Of a DNA stretch of 51,702 bases, positions 43,662-51,702 are shown piece after piece. Source of the DNA: Polaromonas sp. (GTDB taxonomy: Bacteria; Pseudomonadota; Gammaproteobacteria; Burkholderiales; Burkholderiaceae_C); NCBI RefSeq assembly GCF_030689685.1, contig NZ_JAUYEY010000068.1:1-51702 (forward strand), written 5' to 3'. The notes beneath the pieces were generated by a model. That model was not told where the DNA came from, made no database searches, and saw only the letters and a program-made list of their open reading frames with translations. How positions within the stretch are numbered: the first letter of the stretch is position 1; each line of letters opens with the position of its first letter. Made by a program: the position numbers and the translations under genes.

Positions 43662-44042
43662 ATGCAACGTACTCTTTTAGCCGGAAAAATCCACCGCGCC
43701 ACCGTCACCCAATGCGAGTTGCATTACGAAGGCTCCTGCGCCATCGACGACGACTTGCTGGACGCCTCCGGCATCGCCGAATTTGAACAAATTCATATAT
43801 GGAACATCAACAACGGCGCACGCTTCGTCACCTACGCCATACGCGCGCAGCGCGGCAGCGGCACCATCTCGGTCAATGGCTCGGCGGCCCGCCACGCTGC
43901 GGTTGGCGACCTGATCATCATTGCGGCCTTTGGCCAGTTGCAGGCGGACCAGGTGGCCGGCTTCCAGCCCAGGCTGGTGTTTGTCGATGACGCCAACCGC
44001 ATCAAGGAAGAACACTCCACCATTGCGGTGCAGGTCCGTTGA
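43662..44042 (+). CDS. panD: Aspartate 1-decarboxylase (pyruvoyl)
   Basis: A 126-residue zymogen. The self-cleavage site is HYEGSCAID, between Gly24 and Ser25, giving the pyruvoyl group. Other landmarks are [20 protein letters not shown] and [19 protein letters not shown]. It makes beta-alanine for pantothenate, and the panB and panC genes are about 4.4 kb downstream, with the biotin genes between them. It lies 15 bp after the thiE stop, so may be read through from the thi operon. Confidence 0.95.
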   Translation: MQRTLLAGKIHRATVTQCELHYEGSCAIDDDLLDASGIAEFEQIHIWNINNGARFVTYAIRAQRGSGTISVNGSAARHAAVGDLIIIAAFGQLQADQVAGFQPRLVFVDDANRIKEEHSTIAVQVR

Positions 44043-44071
44043 GCCTACCCACCAACCATTCCGAAGCATCC

Positions 44072-45409
44072 ATGGACAACCAGTCGATGAGCCAGCGCAG
44101 CCTGCGGCACGTGTGGCACCCGTGCACGCAGATGAAGCAACACGCGTCGCAGGCCGTGCCTCTGGTGCCGGTGTCGCGCGCCGAGGGTGTGTGGCTGTAT
44201 GACTTTGAAGGCAATCGCTACCTCGACGGCATTAGCTCCTGGTGGGTCAATCTGTTTGGCCACAACCATCCGCATATCAGGGCGGCTCTGGTTGACCAGT
44301 TGGGCCGGCTCGATCACGTGATGCTGGCCGGTTTCACGCACCAGCCGGTGGTGGAGCTGTCCGAACAGCTGGCCGCGCTGACGGGTCTGGGCCATGCCTT
44401 TTACGGCAGCGACGGCGCCTCGGCCACCGAAATCGCGCTGAAGATGAGCGCGCACTACTGGCGCAACACAGGACGGCCCGGCAAGTGCCGCTTTGTGGGC
44501 CTGGCCGGTGGCTACCACGGCGAAACCGTGGGCGCATTGGCCGTCACCGATATCGCCATTTTCCGGGAAGCCTACGCACCGCTGGTGCGGCTGGCGGCCA
44601 CCGTGCCCAGCCCCGACGCACGGGCGGCACTGCTCGGTGAAAGCGCTGCCGATGTGGCGCAGCGCGCCGCCGACGCGCTGCAAGCCTGGCTGGCCGAGCA
44701 CCATCAAGAAACCGCTGCCCTGATCGTCGAGCCCCTGGTGCAATGCGCGGCCGGCATGGCCATGCACGATGCTGGCTACCTGCGCCGGGTTCGCGCGCTG
44801 TGCGATCACTACGAGGTGCATCTGGTCGTCGACGAAATCGCCACCGGTTTCGGCCGCACCGGCACGATGTTCGCGCACCAGCAGGCCGGCATCCGGCCCG
44901 ACTTCATTTGCCTCTCCAAAGGGTTGACCGGTGGCACCCTGCCCTTGTCCGCGGTACTCACCACCGACACGGTGTACGAGGCCTTTTACGACGACGAGGT
45001 GGCGCGCGGCTTTCTGCATTCCCACTCGTACACCGGCAACCCGCTGGCCTGCCGCGCCGCGCTGGCGACCTTGGCGCTGTTCTCTCAAAACGATGTGCTG
45101 GCAAACAACGCCGTGCTCGCCCAGACACTGGATGCGGCTTTCGCGCCCTTGACGGGCCATGCGCGCATCCGGCATGCGCGTCGGCTGGGCATGATCTGGG
45201 CCTGGGACGTGGACACCGTCCTGCCAGACTTTGCGCAGCGCTACCACCAGCACGCGATGGCGCACGGCGTGCTGCTGCGACCCATCGGCAACACCATTTA
45301 CGCCATGCCACCGTATGTGATGGACGAAGAAAGCGCTGAGCACCTGGCGCAGGGTGCGCTGGCCGCACTGCAGGCCACGCTGGCCGAAGAGGCAAGCTGC
45401 CATGGCTGA
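44072..45409 (+). CDS. bioA: Adenosylmethionine-8-amino-7-oxononanoate aminotransferase
   Basis: A 445-residue PLP aminotransferase converting KAPA to DAPA. Landmarks: RHVWHPCTQMKQ near 9, WWVNLFGHNHPHI, FYGSDGASATEIALKMSAHYW near 107, GGYHGETVGALAV near 145 and VVDEIATGFGRTGTMFAHQ near 249. LSKGLTGGTLPLSAVLTT carries the PLP Lys near 278. I chose ATG 44072 (MDNQSMSQRS). A TTG at 44039 would overlap panD by 4 bp but adds unconserved residues. It overlaps bioD by 8 bp. Confidence 0.93.
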   Translation: MDNQSMSQRSLRHVWHPCTQMKQHASQAVPLVPVSRAEGVWLYDFEGNRYLDGISSWWVNLFGHNHPHIRAALVDQLGRLDHVMLAGFTHQPVVELSEQLAALTGLGHAFYGSDGASATEIALKMSAHYWRNTGRPGKCRFVGLAGGYHGETVGALAVTDIAIFREAYAPLVRLAATVPSPDARAALLGESAADVAQRAADALQAWLAEHHQETAALIVEPLVQCAAGMAMHDAGYLRRVRALCDHYEVHLVVDEIATGFGRTGTMFAHQQAGIRPDFICLSKGLTGGTLPLSAVLTTDTVYEAFYDDEVARGFLHSHSYTGNPLACRAALATLALFSQNDVLANNAVLAQTLDAAFAPLTGHARIRHARRLGMIWAWDVDTVLPDFAQRYHQHAMAHGVLLRPIGNTIYAMPPYVMDEESAEHLAQGALAALQATLAEEASCHG

Positions 45410-46088
45410 GCGCCGCGCCATCTCCTGCTTTGTGACCGGTACCGATACCGGGGTCGGCAAGACCCTGGTCAGCGCGGCGCTGATACATGCGCTGGCGCGG
45501 CACCACGCCCGTGTCGTCGGCATGAAACCCGTGGCGGCGGGCACCACCCTGATCCAAGGCGTCGAAGCCAATGACGATGTGCTGGCGCTGCGCGCCGCCT
45601 CCACCTGCGGCGTGCCGCCGGCGCTGGACAACCCGGTGCTGCTGCCTGACCCGGTGTCGCCGCATATCGCCGCTGCGCGCGCCGGCCTTCGCATTGACAT
45701 CGCCCACATCGTGGCCTGCCATCGCCAGCTGGCGCAGCTTGCCGACGCCGTGGTGGTCGAAGGCGCGGGCGGTTTTCTGGTGCCGCTCTCAGCCACGGAA
45801 ACCGGCGCTGACCTGGCGCAGCAACTCGGCCTGCCGGTCGTGCTGGTGGTGGGCCTGCGACTAGGCTGCCTGAACCACACGCTGCTGACGCTGGAGGCGA
45901 TCCGCGCGCGCGGCCTGGCGCTGGCCGGCTGGGTAGCCAACCATATTGACCCCGCCATGCTGGCGCAGGACGACAACATCGATTTTTTGCAACAACGGCT
46001 CGGTGCGCCGCTGCTGGCAAACATTGCGCACCAGAGCACGCCTGATGCCCGAACACTGACCCTTGGCCTCCCCCCGGCATGGCAATAG
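45402..46088 (+). CDS. bioD: Dethiobiotin synthetase
   Basis: A 228-residue ATP-dependent carboxylase. The P-loop GTDTGVGKT is at 12-20, [10 protein letters not shown] near 40 (active Lys), and [14 protein letters not shown] near 116-129. It closes the ureido ring of dethiobiotin. The start overlaps bioA, and the stop overlaps the bioF start by 10 bp, so bioA-D-F are a tight unit. Confidence 0.93.
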   Translation: MAERRAISCFVTGTDTGVGKTLVSAALIHALARHHARVVGMKPVAAGTTLIQGVEANDDVLALRAASTCGVPPALDNPVLLPDPVSPHIAAARAGLRIDIAHIVACHRQLAQLADAVVVEGAGGFLVPLSATETGADLAQQLGLPVVLVVGLRLGCLNHTLLTLEAIRARGLALAGWVANHIDPAMLAQDDNIDFLQQRLGAPLLANIAHQSTPDARTLTLGLPPAWQ

Positions 46089-47311
46089 ACCCTTCCCTGA
46101 CAACTTCCTGGCTCGATGAATTTCCGGCGCGCATTGCCGAGCTGGACCGTACTCACCTGCGGCGCCGGCGGCGTGTGGTGCTGCCAGAAAGCGGCGCCCG
46201 ACTGCGGGTCGACGGGCAGAGCATGCTGGCGTTTTGCAGCAACGACTACCTGGGCCTGGCCAATCACCCGGCGCTGATCGAAGCGGCCTGCATGGGCGCG
46301 CGCAGCTTCGGCGTGGGCGCAACGGCCTCACCGCTGGTCAGCGGCCACAGCGCGGCGAACGACGCACTGGAGCATGCGCTGGCCAGTTTCGTCGGCCTGC
46401 CGCGTGCGCTTTATTTTTACGCTGGTTACGCCACCAACATCGGCATCATTCCGGCGCTGGTGGGTAGCGGTGATGCGATTTTTTCAGACACACTCAACCA
46501 TGCCTGCCTGATTGACGGTGCGCGCCTGTCGCGCGCGCAGATTCACCGCTACGCCCATGCCGACCTGGCTGCGCTGGAGGCGGCGCTGGCGCAAAGCCCG
46601 GCGCAGCGCAAACTGGTCATCAGCGACACGGTGTTCAGCATGGATGGCGACCTGGCCGACGTACCGGCCCTGCTGGCGCTGTGCGAGCGCCATGATGCGC
46701 TGCTGCTGCTGGACGATGCGCATGGCTTTGGCGTACTGGGGCCACAGGGGCGCGGCTGCCTGTCCCACTTTTCACTGACCGGCGCGCGCGCGTCACCACG
46801 CGTGCTCTACATGACCACCCTGGGCAAGGCGGCCGGCGTCGCAGGTGCTTTTGTGGCCGGCAGCGATGCCATTGTTGAATGGTTGCTGCAAAAAACCCGC
46901 AGCTATATTTATGCCACGGCCGCACCCGCGCTGCTGGCCAGCGCCCTGCGTGCCAGCCTGCAGCTGATCGAACATGACGAGTGGCGGCGCGAACACCTGC
47001 GGCAACTCATCAAGCGTCTGCGCCAGGGCTTGGCCACGGGCCTGCGAGGCAGCAGCTGGCGACTCGGGCCATCCCGGACACCCATCCAGCCGCTGCTGAT
47101 TGGCCGCAACGACGAAGCGCTGGCGGTTATGGAGGGCCTGCGCGAGCGCGGCCTGTGGGTGCCCGCCATTCGTCCGCCGACGGTGCCCGAAGGCACGGCG
47201 CGCCTGCGCATCGCCCTGTCGGCGGCCCACACCGAAGCCGATATTGACCTGTTGATCCAGGCCCTGAGCGAGCTGGCCGCCGCAGGCCAGCCGGCAGTAG
47301 CCTTCGGCTAG
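46079..47311 (+). CDS. bioF: 8-amino-7-oxononanoate synthase
   Basis: A 410-residue PLP enzyme condensing pimeloyl thioester with Ala. Landmarks: [13 protein letters not shown] near 52, [22 protein letters not shown] near 78, [18 protein letters not shown] near 140 and [17 protein letters not shown] near 212. [16 protein letters not shown] near 245 carries the PLP Lys. It starts 10 bp inside bioD. A 91-bp gap follows before bioB. Confidence 0.93.
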   Translation: MAIDPSLTTSWLDEFPARIAELDRTHLRRRRRVVLPESGARLRVDGQSMLAFCSNDYLGLANHPALIEAACMGARSFGVGATASPLVSGHSAANDALEHALASFVGLPRALYFYAGYATNIGIIPALVGSGDAIFSDTLNHACLIDGARLSRAQIHRYAHADLAALEAALAQSPAQRKLVISDTVFSMDGDLADVPALLALCERHDALLLLDDAHGFGVLGPQGRGCLSHFSLTGARASPRVLYMTTLGKAAGVAGAFVAGSDAIVEWLLQKTRSYIYATAAPALLASALRASLQLIEHDEWRREHLRQLIKRLRQGLATGLRGSSWRLGPSRTPIQPLLIGRNDEALAVMEGLRERGLWVPAIRPPTVPEGTARLRIALSAAHTEADIDLLIQALSELAAAGQPAVAFG

Positions 47312-47402
47312 ACTTCAAAATCTGTCGAAACTCCATTGAAATTGCCGCGCCATCCCGACAAAAAATTGATACGAAATGTGTATCGCTTCAAGGAACAAAA
47401 CC

Positions 47403-48419
47403 ATGTCCAGCGTTTTTGAACAACCCGTCACCCTGCACCGCCCGCGCCAGGCCGTAACCGCCAGCGCTGCGACCGGCTGGAGCACCGACGCGATCGAAGC
47501 GCTTTTCAACCTGCCTTTCCCGGAACTGATGCACCGAGCGCAGACCGTGCACCGTGAAAATTTCGACCCCAACCGGGTTGAGTTTGCCACCCTGCTGTCG
47601 GTCAAAACCGGCGGCTGCCCGGAAGACTGCAGCTACTGCCCGCAAGCCGCCCGCTTTGACACCGGTGTCGAGGCGACCAAGCTGATGGAGCCGCATGAAG
47701 TGCGGCTGGCCGCGCAGCGTGCCAAGGACGCCGGTGCCACGCGTTTTTGCATGGGCGCGGCCTGGCGCGCGCCGAAAGACCGCGACATTGAAAAAGTCGC
47801 CGAGCTGGTGCGCACCGTCAAGGCCCTCGGACTGGAAACCTGCGCCACGCTGGGCATGCTGGAAGACGGCCACGCGCAAACCCTGCAAAGTGCCGGTCTT
47901 GACTACTACAACCACAACCTCGACAGCGCGCCCGACTTCTATGGCGACATCATCACCACGCGCGACTACCAGGACCGCCTCGACACCCTGGCGCGCGTGC
48001 GCAGCGCTGGCGTCAAGGTCTGTTGCGGCGGCATCGTCGGCATGGGCGAAACACGGCGCCAGCGCGCCGGCCTGGTCGCCGAGCTGGCGAATCTGACGCC
48101 TTACCCCGAGTCGGTGCCGATCAACAACCTGGTGAAGGTGGAAGGTACCCCGCTGGCGGATCAGGCCGATCTGGACCCGTTTGAATTCGTGCGCACAATT
48201 GCGGTCGCGCGCATCACCATGCCGAAGGCGCGCGTGCGCCTGTCGGCAGGCCGCCAGCAAATGGGCGACGCGGTGCAAGCCCTGTGTTTCCTGGCCGGCG
48301 CCAACTCCATCTTTTACGGCGACAAGCTGCTGACCACCGGCAACCCGGACACCGCCGCCGATGTGGCGCTGCTGGCGCGACTCGGCATGACGCGTTCAGC
48401 ACCCGCCGTACAGCCATGA
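47403..48419 (+). CDS. bioB: Biotin synthase
   Basis: A 338-residue radical-SAM enzyme inserting sulfur into dethiobiotin. The 4Fe-4S Cys triplet is CPEDCSYC (near 74-81); the auxiliary 2Fe-2S ligands Cys and Arg are in [33 protein letters not shown] and [15 protein letters not shown] 47403 was chosen over the upstream ATG 47376 because homologs start at MSSV-like sequence. The stop overlaps the panB start by 4 bp. Confidence 0.96.
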   Translation: MSSVFEQPVTLHRPRQAVTASAATGWSTDAIEALFNLPFPELMHRAQTVHRENFDPNRVEFATLLSVKTGGCPEDCSYCPQAARFDTGVEATKLMEPHEVRLAAQRAKDAGATRFCMGAAWRAPKDRDIEKVAELVRTVKALGLETCATLGMLEDGHAQTLQSAGLDYYNHNLDSAPDFYGDIITTRDYQDRLDTLARVRSAGVKVCCGGIVGMGETRRQRAGLVAELANLTPYPESVPINNLVKVEGTPLADQADLDPFEFVRTIAVARITMPKARVRLSAGRQQMGDAVQALCFLAGANSIFYGDKLLTTGNPDTAADVALLARLGMTRSAPAVQP

Positions 48420-49288
48420 CACAACCCTCGGCCAGCCCCTACGGCACGCTGTCCGCCGCGCCGGCGGCGGCCTCGCGCAAACCCATCAGCCTGCCGCGCC
48501 TGCGCGAGATGCATGGTCAGGGCGACAAAATCACCATGCTGACCGCCTACGACGCGACCTTTGCGGCGGTGGCCGACGCAGCCGGCGTCGAGTGCATCCT
48601 GGTCGGCGACTCGCTGGGCATGGTGTGCCAGGGTTTGAGCAGCACGGTGGGCGTGACGCTCGAAGCCATGCGGCATCACACCGAATGTGTGGCACGTGGG
48701 CTGCGGCGCGCCCAGGCCACCGCCTGGCTGATCGGCGACCTGCCCTTCGGCAGCTACCACGAGTCCAAAGAGCAGGCCCTGCGCAGCGCCGTCGTGCTGA
48801 TGCAGGCCGGTGCCCATATGGTCAAGCTCGAAGGCGGCGGCTGGACCACCGAGACTGTGCGCTTCCTGGTGGAACGCGGCATTCCGGTCTGCGCCCACCT
48901 GGGTCTGACGCCGCAAACCGTGCATGCACTGGGCGGCTACCGCGTGCAAGGCCGCAGCGATGAAGCCGCCGCCACACTCAAGGTGCAAGCCCACGCGCTT
49001 CAGGACGCCGGCGCAGCCATGCTGGTGCTGGAAATGGTGCCGGCGGCGCTGTCGGCCGCGCTGACCCAGGAGCTCACGCACTGCGCGACGATTGGCATAG
49101 GCGCCGGTGTCGGCACCGCTGGCCAGGTGCTGGTCTTGCACGACATGCTGGGCATGAACCTGGGCAAGATGCCTAAGTTCGTGCACAACTTCATGGCAGA
49201 CGCACCCAGCATACAAGGCGCGATGCGGGCCTATGTGCAGGCTGTGAAACAGCAGCGTTTTCCAGTCGATGCTGTCCACGCATGGTGA
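48416..49288 (+). CDS. panB: 3-methyl-2-oxobutanoate hydroxymethyltransferase
   Basis: A 290-residue PanB. Landmarks: [20 protein letters not shown] near 36, [17 protein letters not shown] near 60, [20 protein letters not shown] near 108, and [33 protein letters not shown] near 140-170. [21 protein letters not shown] is near 225. It adds a one-carbon unit to ketoisovalerate for pantoate. Its start lies in the bioB stop (ATGA), coupling biotin and pantothenate genes. Confidence 0.95.
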   Translation: MTQPSASPYGTLSAAPAAASRKPISLPRLREMHGQGDKITMLTAYDATFAAVADAAGVECILVGDSLGMVCQGLSSTVGVTLEAMRHHTECVARGLRRAQATAWLIGDLPFGSYHESKEQALRSAVVLMQAGAHMVKLEGGGWTTETVRFLVERGIPVCAHLGLTPQTVHALGGYRVQGRSDEAAATLKVQAHALQDAGAAMLVLEMVPAALSAALTQELTHCATIGIGAGVGTAGQVLVLHDMLGMNLGKMPKFVHNFMADAPSIQGAMRAYVQAVKQQRFPVDAVHAW

Positions 49289-49346
49289 GCCTGTATATTC
49301 GCTCCTCCGGCTTCGGCCATTACGACCAGACTTCTGTTCGCACCGC

Positions 49347-50195
49347 ATGAAAATCGTCCACGCCATCACCGACCTGCGCGCCGAGTTGGCGCCTTTCCAG
49401 CGTCCCGCTTTTGTGGCCACCATGGGCAACCTGCATGACGGCCATATCGCGCTGGTGGACCAGGCCAAACCGCTGGGCGATGTGACCGTGGCCAGCATTT
49501 TTGTGAACCGCCTGCAATTCGCGCCGCACGAGGACTTCGACAGCTACCCGCGCACCTGGGAGGCCGACTGCGACCGGCTGCGCGCCGCCGGCTGCGATGT
49601 GCTGTTTGCCCCGCGCGAGGCCGACCTCTACCCCGAACCGCAAACCTACAAGGTGCACCCGCCGACCGAACTCGCCGACATCCTCGAAGGCCACTTCCGG
49701 CCCGGATTTTTCACCGGTGTCAGCACCGTGGTGATGAAGCTGTTTTCGTGCGTGTTCGCTGGCAAAGCGGCGGGTATCGCGATGTTCGGCAAGAAGGACT
49801 ACCAGCAGGTGATGATCGTGCGGCGCATGGTGCGGCAGTTCGCGCTGCCGATAACAATCGTGCCCGGCGAAACCCTGCGTGCGGCCGACGGCCTGGCGCT
49901 GTCCTCGCGCAATGGCTACCTCTCTGCGCAGGAGCGCAGCGAAGCGGTGGCGTTGTCACGCGCGCTGCAGGCGCTGGGCCAGGCTGTGACAACGCAAGGC
50001 ATGGCAAAACGGGAAACGCTGGAAGAAGAAACGATGCAAGCCCTGGCCGCGCGCGGCTGGACGCCCGACTACCTGACAGTGCGCCGCCGCGCCGACCTGC
50101 TGCCACCCCACGGCAACGATGCCGCAACGCCGCTGGTTGTTCTGGGCGCGGCCAGGCTGGGCAGCACGCGCCTGATCGACAACCTGGAGATATAG
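49347..50195 (+). CDS. panC: Pantothenate synthetase
   Basis: A 282-residue enzyme joining pantoate and beta-alanine with ATP. The HIGH-like motif is [17 protein letters not shown] (near 27-43), then [22 protein letters not shown] near 51, [20 protein letters not shown] near 148-167 and the KMSKS-equivalent [19 protein letters not shown] near 183. It is 58 bp after panB, completing the pan pathway with panD. A family A repeat follows 28 bp after the stop. Confidence 0.95.
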   Translation: MKIVHAITDLRAELAPFQRPAFVATMGNLHDGHIALVDQAKPLGDVTVASIFVNRLQFAPHEDFDSYPRTWEADCDRLRAAGCDVLFAPREADLYPEPQTYKVHPPTELADILEGHFRPGFFTGVSTVVMKLFSCVFAGKAAGIAMFGKKDYQQVMIVRRMVRQFALPITIVPGETLRAADGLALSSRNGYLSAQERSEAVALSRALQALGQAVTTQGMAKRETLEEETMQALAARGWTPDYLTVRRRADLLPPHGNDAATPLVVLGAARLGSTRLIDNLEI

Positions 50196-50223
50196 AGACA
50201 AACACGTAATGGGGCTGATTTAT

Positions 50224-50284
50224 TGGTCAAATTGACCTCTAGCCCATATCCCACGGGCATGAACAGCTATCTATTCAGGAGCAT
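50224..50284 (-). repeat. Interspersed repeat, family A (copy 6)
   Basis: The plus strand reads TTGGTCAAATTGACCTCTAG, then CCCATATCCCACGGGC and GAACAGCTATCTATTCAGGAGC, the inverted layout of copies 2 and 4. It separates panC from the convergent yqjK-like gene. Confidence 0.6.
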
Positions 50285-50669
50285 CCGGATCGGGCTGCAG
50301 GGCAGCGCTATCGCCAACGGCCGACGTTTCGGTACTGGCATTGGCCTGCGCACGCTGCTCGGCCAGCCACTGCCAGCCTTTCCACGCCACAAAGGCCGCG
50401 CCTGCAGCCAACGCCCCGTAACGCAGCACCGGCCTGCGCGCACCCGCGAGGGCCAGCGAGAGCAAGGGGCTGAGCAGCGGAGCGCGTTTGAGTAGCCCGA
50501 GGGCCAGTGGCAAGCCCCGACCCATGACCAGACCTGGCGCCGCCTTGCCGAACACGGTCGCCGACTGCCTCACTGCGTTGAGGGTGTGGACCAGTTCAGC
50601 ACGCTCGGCCGCTGAGCGCAGCAGCAGCAACTGCTTTCTCATGGCCCTCTGCCTGGCGGCATCACTCAT
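50271..50669 (-). CDS. YqjK-like membrane-associated protein
   Basis: A 132-residue protein. The N-terminal part is basic and coiled (RKQLLLLRSAAERAELVHTL), with a helix-like stretch (LGLLKRAPLLSPLLSLALAG) and a short C-terminal membrane segment (RYGALAAGAAFVAWKGWQWLA), and ends in a hydrophilic tail. I place it by its position after the YqjE-like gene with 8 bp overlap. Function is unknown. Confidence 0.6.
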   Translation of the reverse strand: MSDAARQRAMRKQLLLLRSAAERAELVHTLNAVRQSATVFGKAAPGLVMGRGLPLALGLLKRAPLLSPLLSLALAGARRPVLRYGALAAGAAFVAWKGWQWLAEQRAQANASTETSAVGDSAALQPDPDAPE

Positions 50670-51090
50670 GGGCATCTTTGCCACGCGGCATGTCGCCGGT
50701 CGACGCAGCCTGCAGCGCCTCGCGGTCCCGCTCCATTTCGGCCAGCGTGGCCTGCAGGAAAGGCGGCCGCGTGGCCAGCATGCGCTGGACGCGCCACACG
50801 AACCAGCCAGCCAGGCCCAGGTAGGCCGCTGCAAAACAAGCCAGCACTGTCACACGCTGGGCCGCATCGACGGCCAACACCACCGTGAAGGTAACTGTCA
50901 GCACCCCGACCAGGCCAAACACCAGCAAGCCCAGCAGGCTCAACAACAGGCCGACCAGCCGCTGCAACTCCTCTTCCAGCTCGACACCCGCCAGTGCCAG
51001 GCGGGTATGCGCTATGGCCAGGGCGGTCAGCGCGAGCTGGCGCAGTGAAGCCAGCAGGCGCGGCGGCGGGCTGGTTTCGGGTGGGTTCAT
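50662..51090 (-). CDS. YqjE-like phage-holin-superfamily membrane protein
   Basis: A 142-residue protein with two membrane helices: LLLSLLGLLVFGLVGVLTVTFTV near 50-72 and VLACFAAAYLGLAGWFV near 82-98. This DUF1469/'phage holin family' build is chromosomal YqjE, not a phage lysis gene. It lies between the DUF883-like and YqjK-like genes, as in E. coli's yqjDEK. Role: envelope or ribosome-membrane related, inferred. Confidence 0.75.
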   Translation of the reverse strand: MNPPETSPPPRLLASLRQLALTALAIAHTRLALAGVELEEELQRLVGLLLSLLGLLVFGLVGVLTVTFTVVLAVDAAQRVTVLACFAAAYLGLAGWFVWRVQRMLATRPPFLQATLAEMERDREALQAASTGDMPRGKDAHE

Positions 51091-51117
51091 GCGGCAGGGT
51101 CCCGGTGCTTGCCGAGA

Positions 51118-51420
51118 CTATTTGCGGTTGATCAGCAGACCGATCAAAAACCCGGCAGCAGCGGCGATGCCGACGGCCTTCCAGGGATTGGCGTGGACAT
51201 ACTCGTCCGTGACCTTGGCGGCTTCTTTGCCCCTGAGCAGCACCGCTTCCTGCAGGCCCGTGAGTTTTTCGGTCGCGAGCTTGAGTTTGCCTGCGGCCTT
51301 TTCACGCAGGGCGGCGGCCGTCTCGCCGGTGGCGGCGGTGGCGGCCTTGAGCAAATCCTCCACATCGGCGAGGACGACCTTCATATCGGTGATCAATTTG
51401 TCTTTGCTGGTGTTGTCCAT
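51118..51420 (-). CDS. DUF883 family (YqjD/ElaB-like) protein
   Basis: A 100-residue protein. Most is a helical, Lys/Glu/Ala-rich segment (KDKLITDMKVVLADVEDLLKA), ending with a C-terminal membrane anchor (VGIAAAAGFLIGLLINRK) preceded by HANPWKA. That PWK/hydrophobic tail is the DUF883 signature; E. coli YqjD tethers ribosomes to the inner membrane. I chose ATG 51420 (MDNTSKDK) as first gene of this small operon. Confidence 0.82.
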   Translation of the reverse strand: MDNTSKDKLITDMKVVLADVEDLLKAATAATGETAAALREKAAGKLKLATEKLTGLQEAVLLRGKEAAKVTDEYVHANPWKAVGIAAAAGFLIGLLINRK

Positions 51421-51702
51421 GGCGGGCCCCCAAAACAGGTGAAAAAACGGTGGTGGCAATCAGAGGAAGGCTGACACTCCGGAGACGAAGACCAGTTTAT
51501 CCCACCAGCAAAGCCACAGCGCAAGCCGCATTCATGCAGGCACAGACATCAAAGCCAGGAGCCTGGGCGGCAGAAGGAACGTCGGCTGCAAAGCGGCCGC
51601 GACGGTCCATTTTTCACCGGCTTTTTGCCCCATAGCTACGGCTATGGCGCTGCAAACCCGGCAAAAACTGTCCTCGCCGGGGCCACTTTTCGCTTCGACG
51701 CC
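51421..51702. other. Right-edge region, no gene found
   Basis: The last 282 bp carry no recognised gene. A minus-strand frame can be read through to a stop near 51536, but it has no recognised family. A small palindrome CCATAGCTACGGCTATGG (51630-51647) sits in it, and GCCGGTGAAAAATGG-type sequence lies nearby. The upstream part (51421-51500) should hold the promoter of the yqjD-like operon. Confidence 0.4.

Noticed and set aside
44045..46267. A 740-codon minus-strand frame opposite panD-bioA-bioD
   Set aside because: Antisense to well-defined biotin genes, no domain, unusual composition.
50662..51090. Prophage holin
   Set aside because: The 'phage holin family' label applies to chromosomal YqjE proteins; the yqjD/E/K-like order supports a cellular operon and no other phage genes are present.

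Overview
The window looks like a chromosomal segment of a GC-rich betaproteobacterium of the Comamonadaceae (Polaromonas/Rhodoferax-like). This rests on protein similarity recognised by eye, gene order (mrp back-to-back with metG; an fdh cluster with DUF3305/DUF3306; a thi-pan-bio run) and short interspersed repeats typical of that family. No database search was possible.

Layout. 1-3150: the 3' end of an IS630-type transposase, radC, an Smr-domain gene, a VapBC module and a truncated haemoglobin, closed by a 9-bp tandem repeat. 3179-17892 (minus strand): a large FtsX-type ABC permease, then a complete respiratory formate dehydrogenase cluster. In transcription order this is mrp, DUF3305, DUF3306, a 736-aa multi-cluster ferredoxin, a TorD-type chaperone, a small Tat protein, the alpha and beta subunits, a 76-aa lipoprotein, the cytochrome b gamma subunit, a 129-aa exported protein, a terminator and fdhD. 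17989-21723: metG between two type II toxin-antitoxin modules, with its start codon overlapping the upstream toxin stop. 21745-27250: a membrane protein with a degenerate GGDEF domain, a SulP transporter, a BamE-like lipoprotein, DUF3460 and scpA. 27492-32453: a two-partner secretion pair (tpsB, tpsA) followed by an L,D-transpeptidase-like gene. 32472-35213: a gutted nadB next to intact nadA and nadC. 35457-38090: a decayed type I restriction-modification locus (hsdR'-'hsdM in-frame fusion, DUF1016 nuclease broken by an amber codon, hsdS stub). 38243-50195: a TPP riboswitch and thiC-O-S-G-(D')E, then panD, bioA-D-F-B, panB and panC, mostly joined by start/stop overlaps. 50271-51420: a YqjD/YqjE/YqjK-like envelope operon.

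How the genes work together. The formate dehydrogenase is a Tat-exported, Cys-type (not selenocysteine) enzyme with its own maturation factors (FdhD, TorD-like, ferredoxin, Mrp). The vitamin block makes thiamine, pantothenate and biotin, with the thiamine part under riboswitch control. NAD synthesis looks impaired locally because nadB is destroyed while nadA and nadC are open.

The most interesting features concern genome plasticity. Short palindromic repeats have entered coding sequences in frame (metG, the hsdM remnant, the fdh ferredoxin) and fill the nadB deletion. metG is hitched to a toxin-antitoxin operon and has a low-GC middle section. Other points worth a second look are a ThiD half-domain fused to ThiE, a GGDEF domain lacking its catalytic signature, a single-Cys FdhD, and a TpsB-TpsA-transpeptidase triad.
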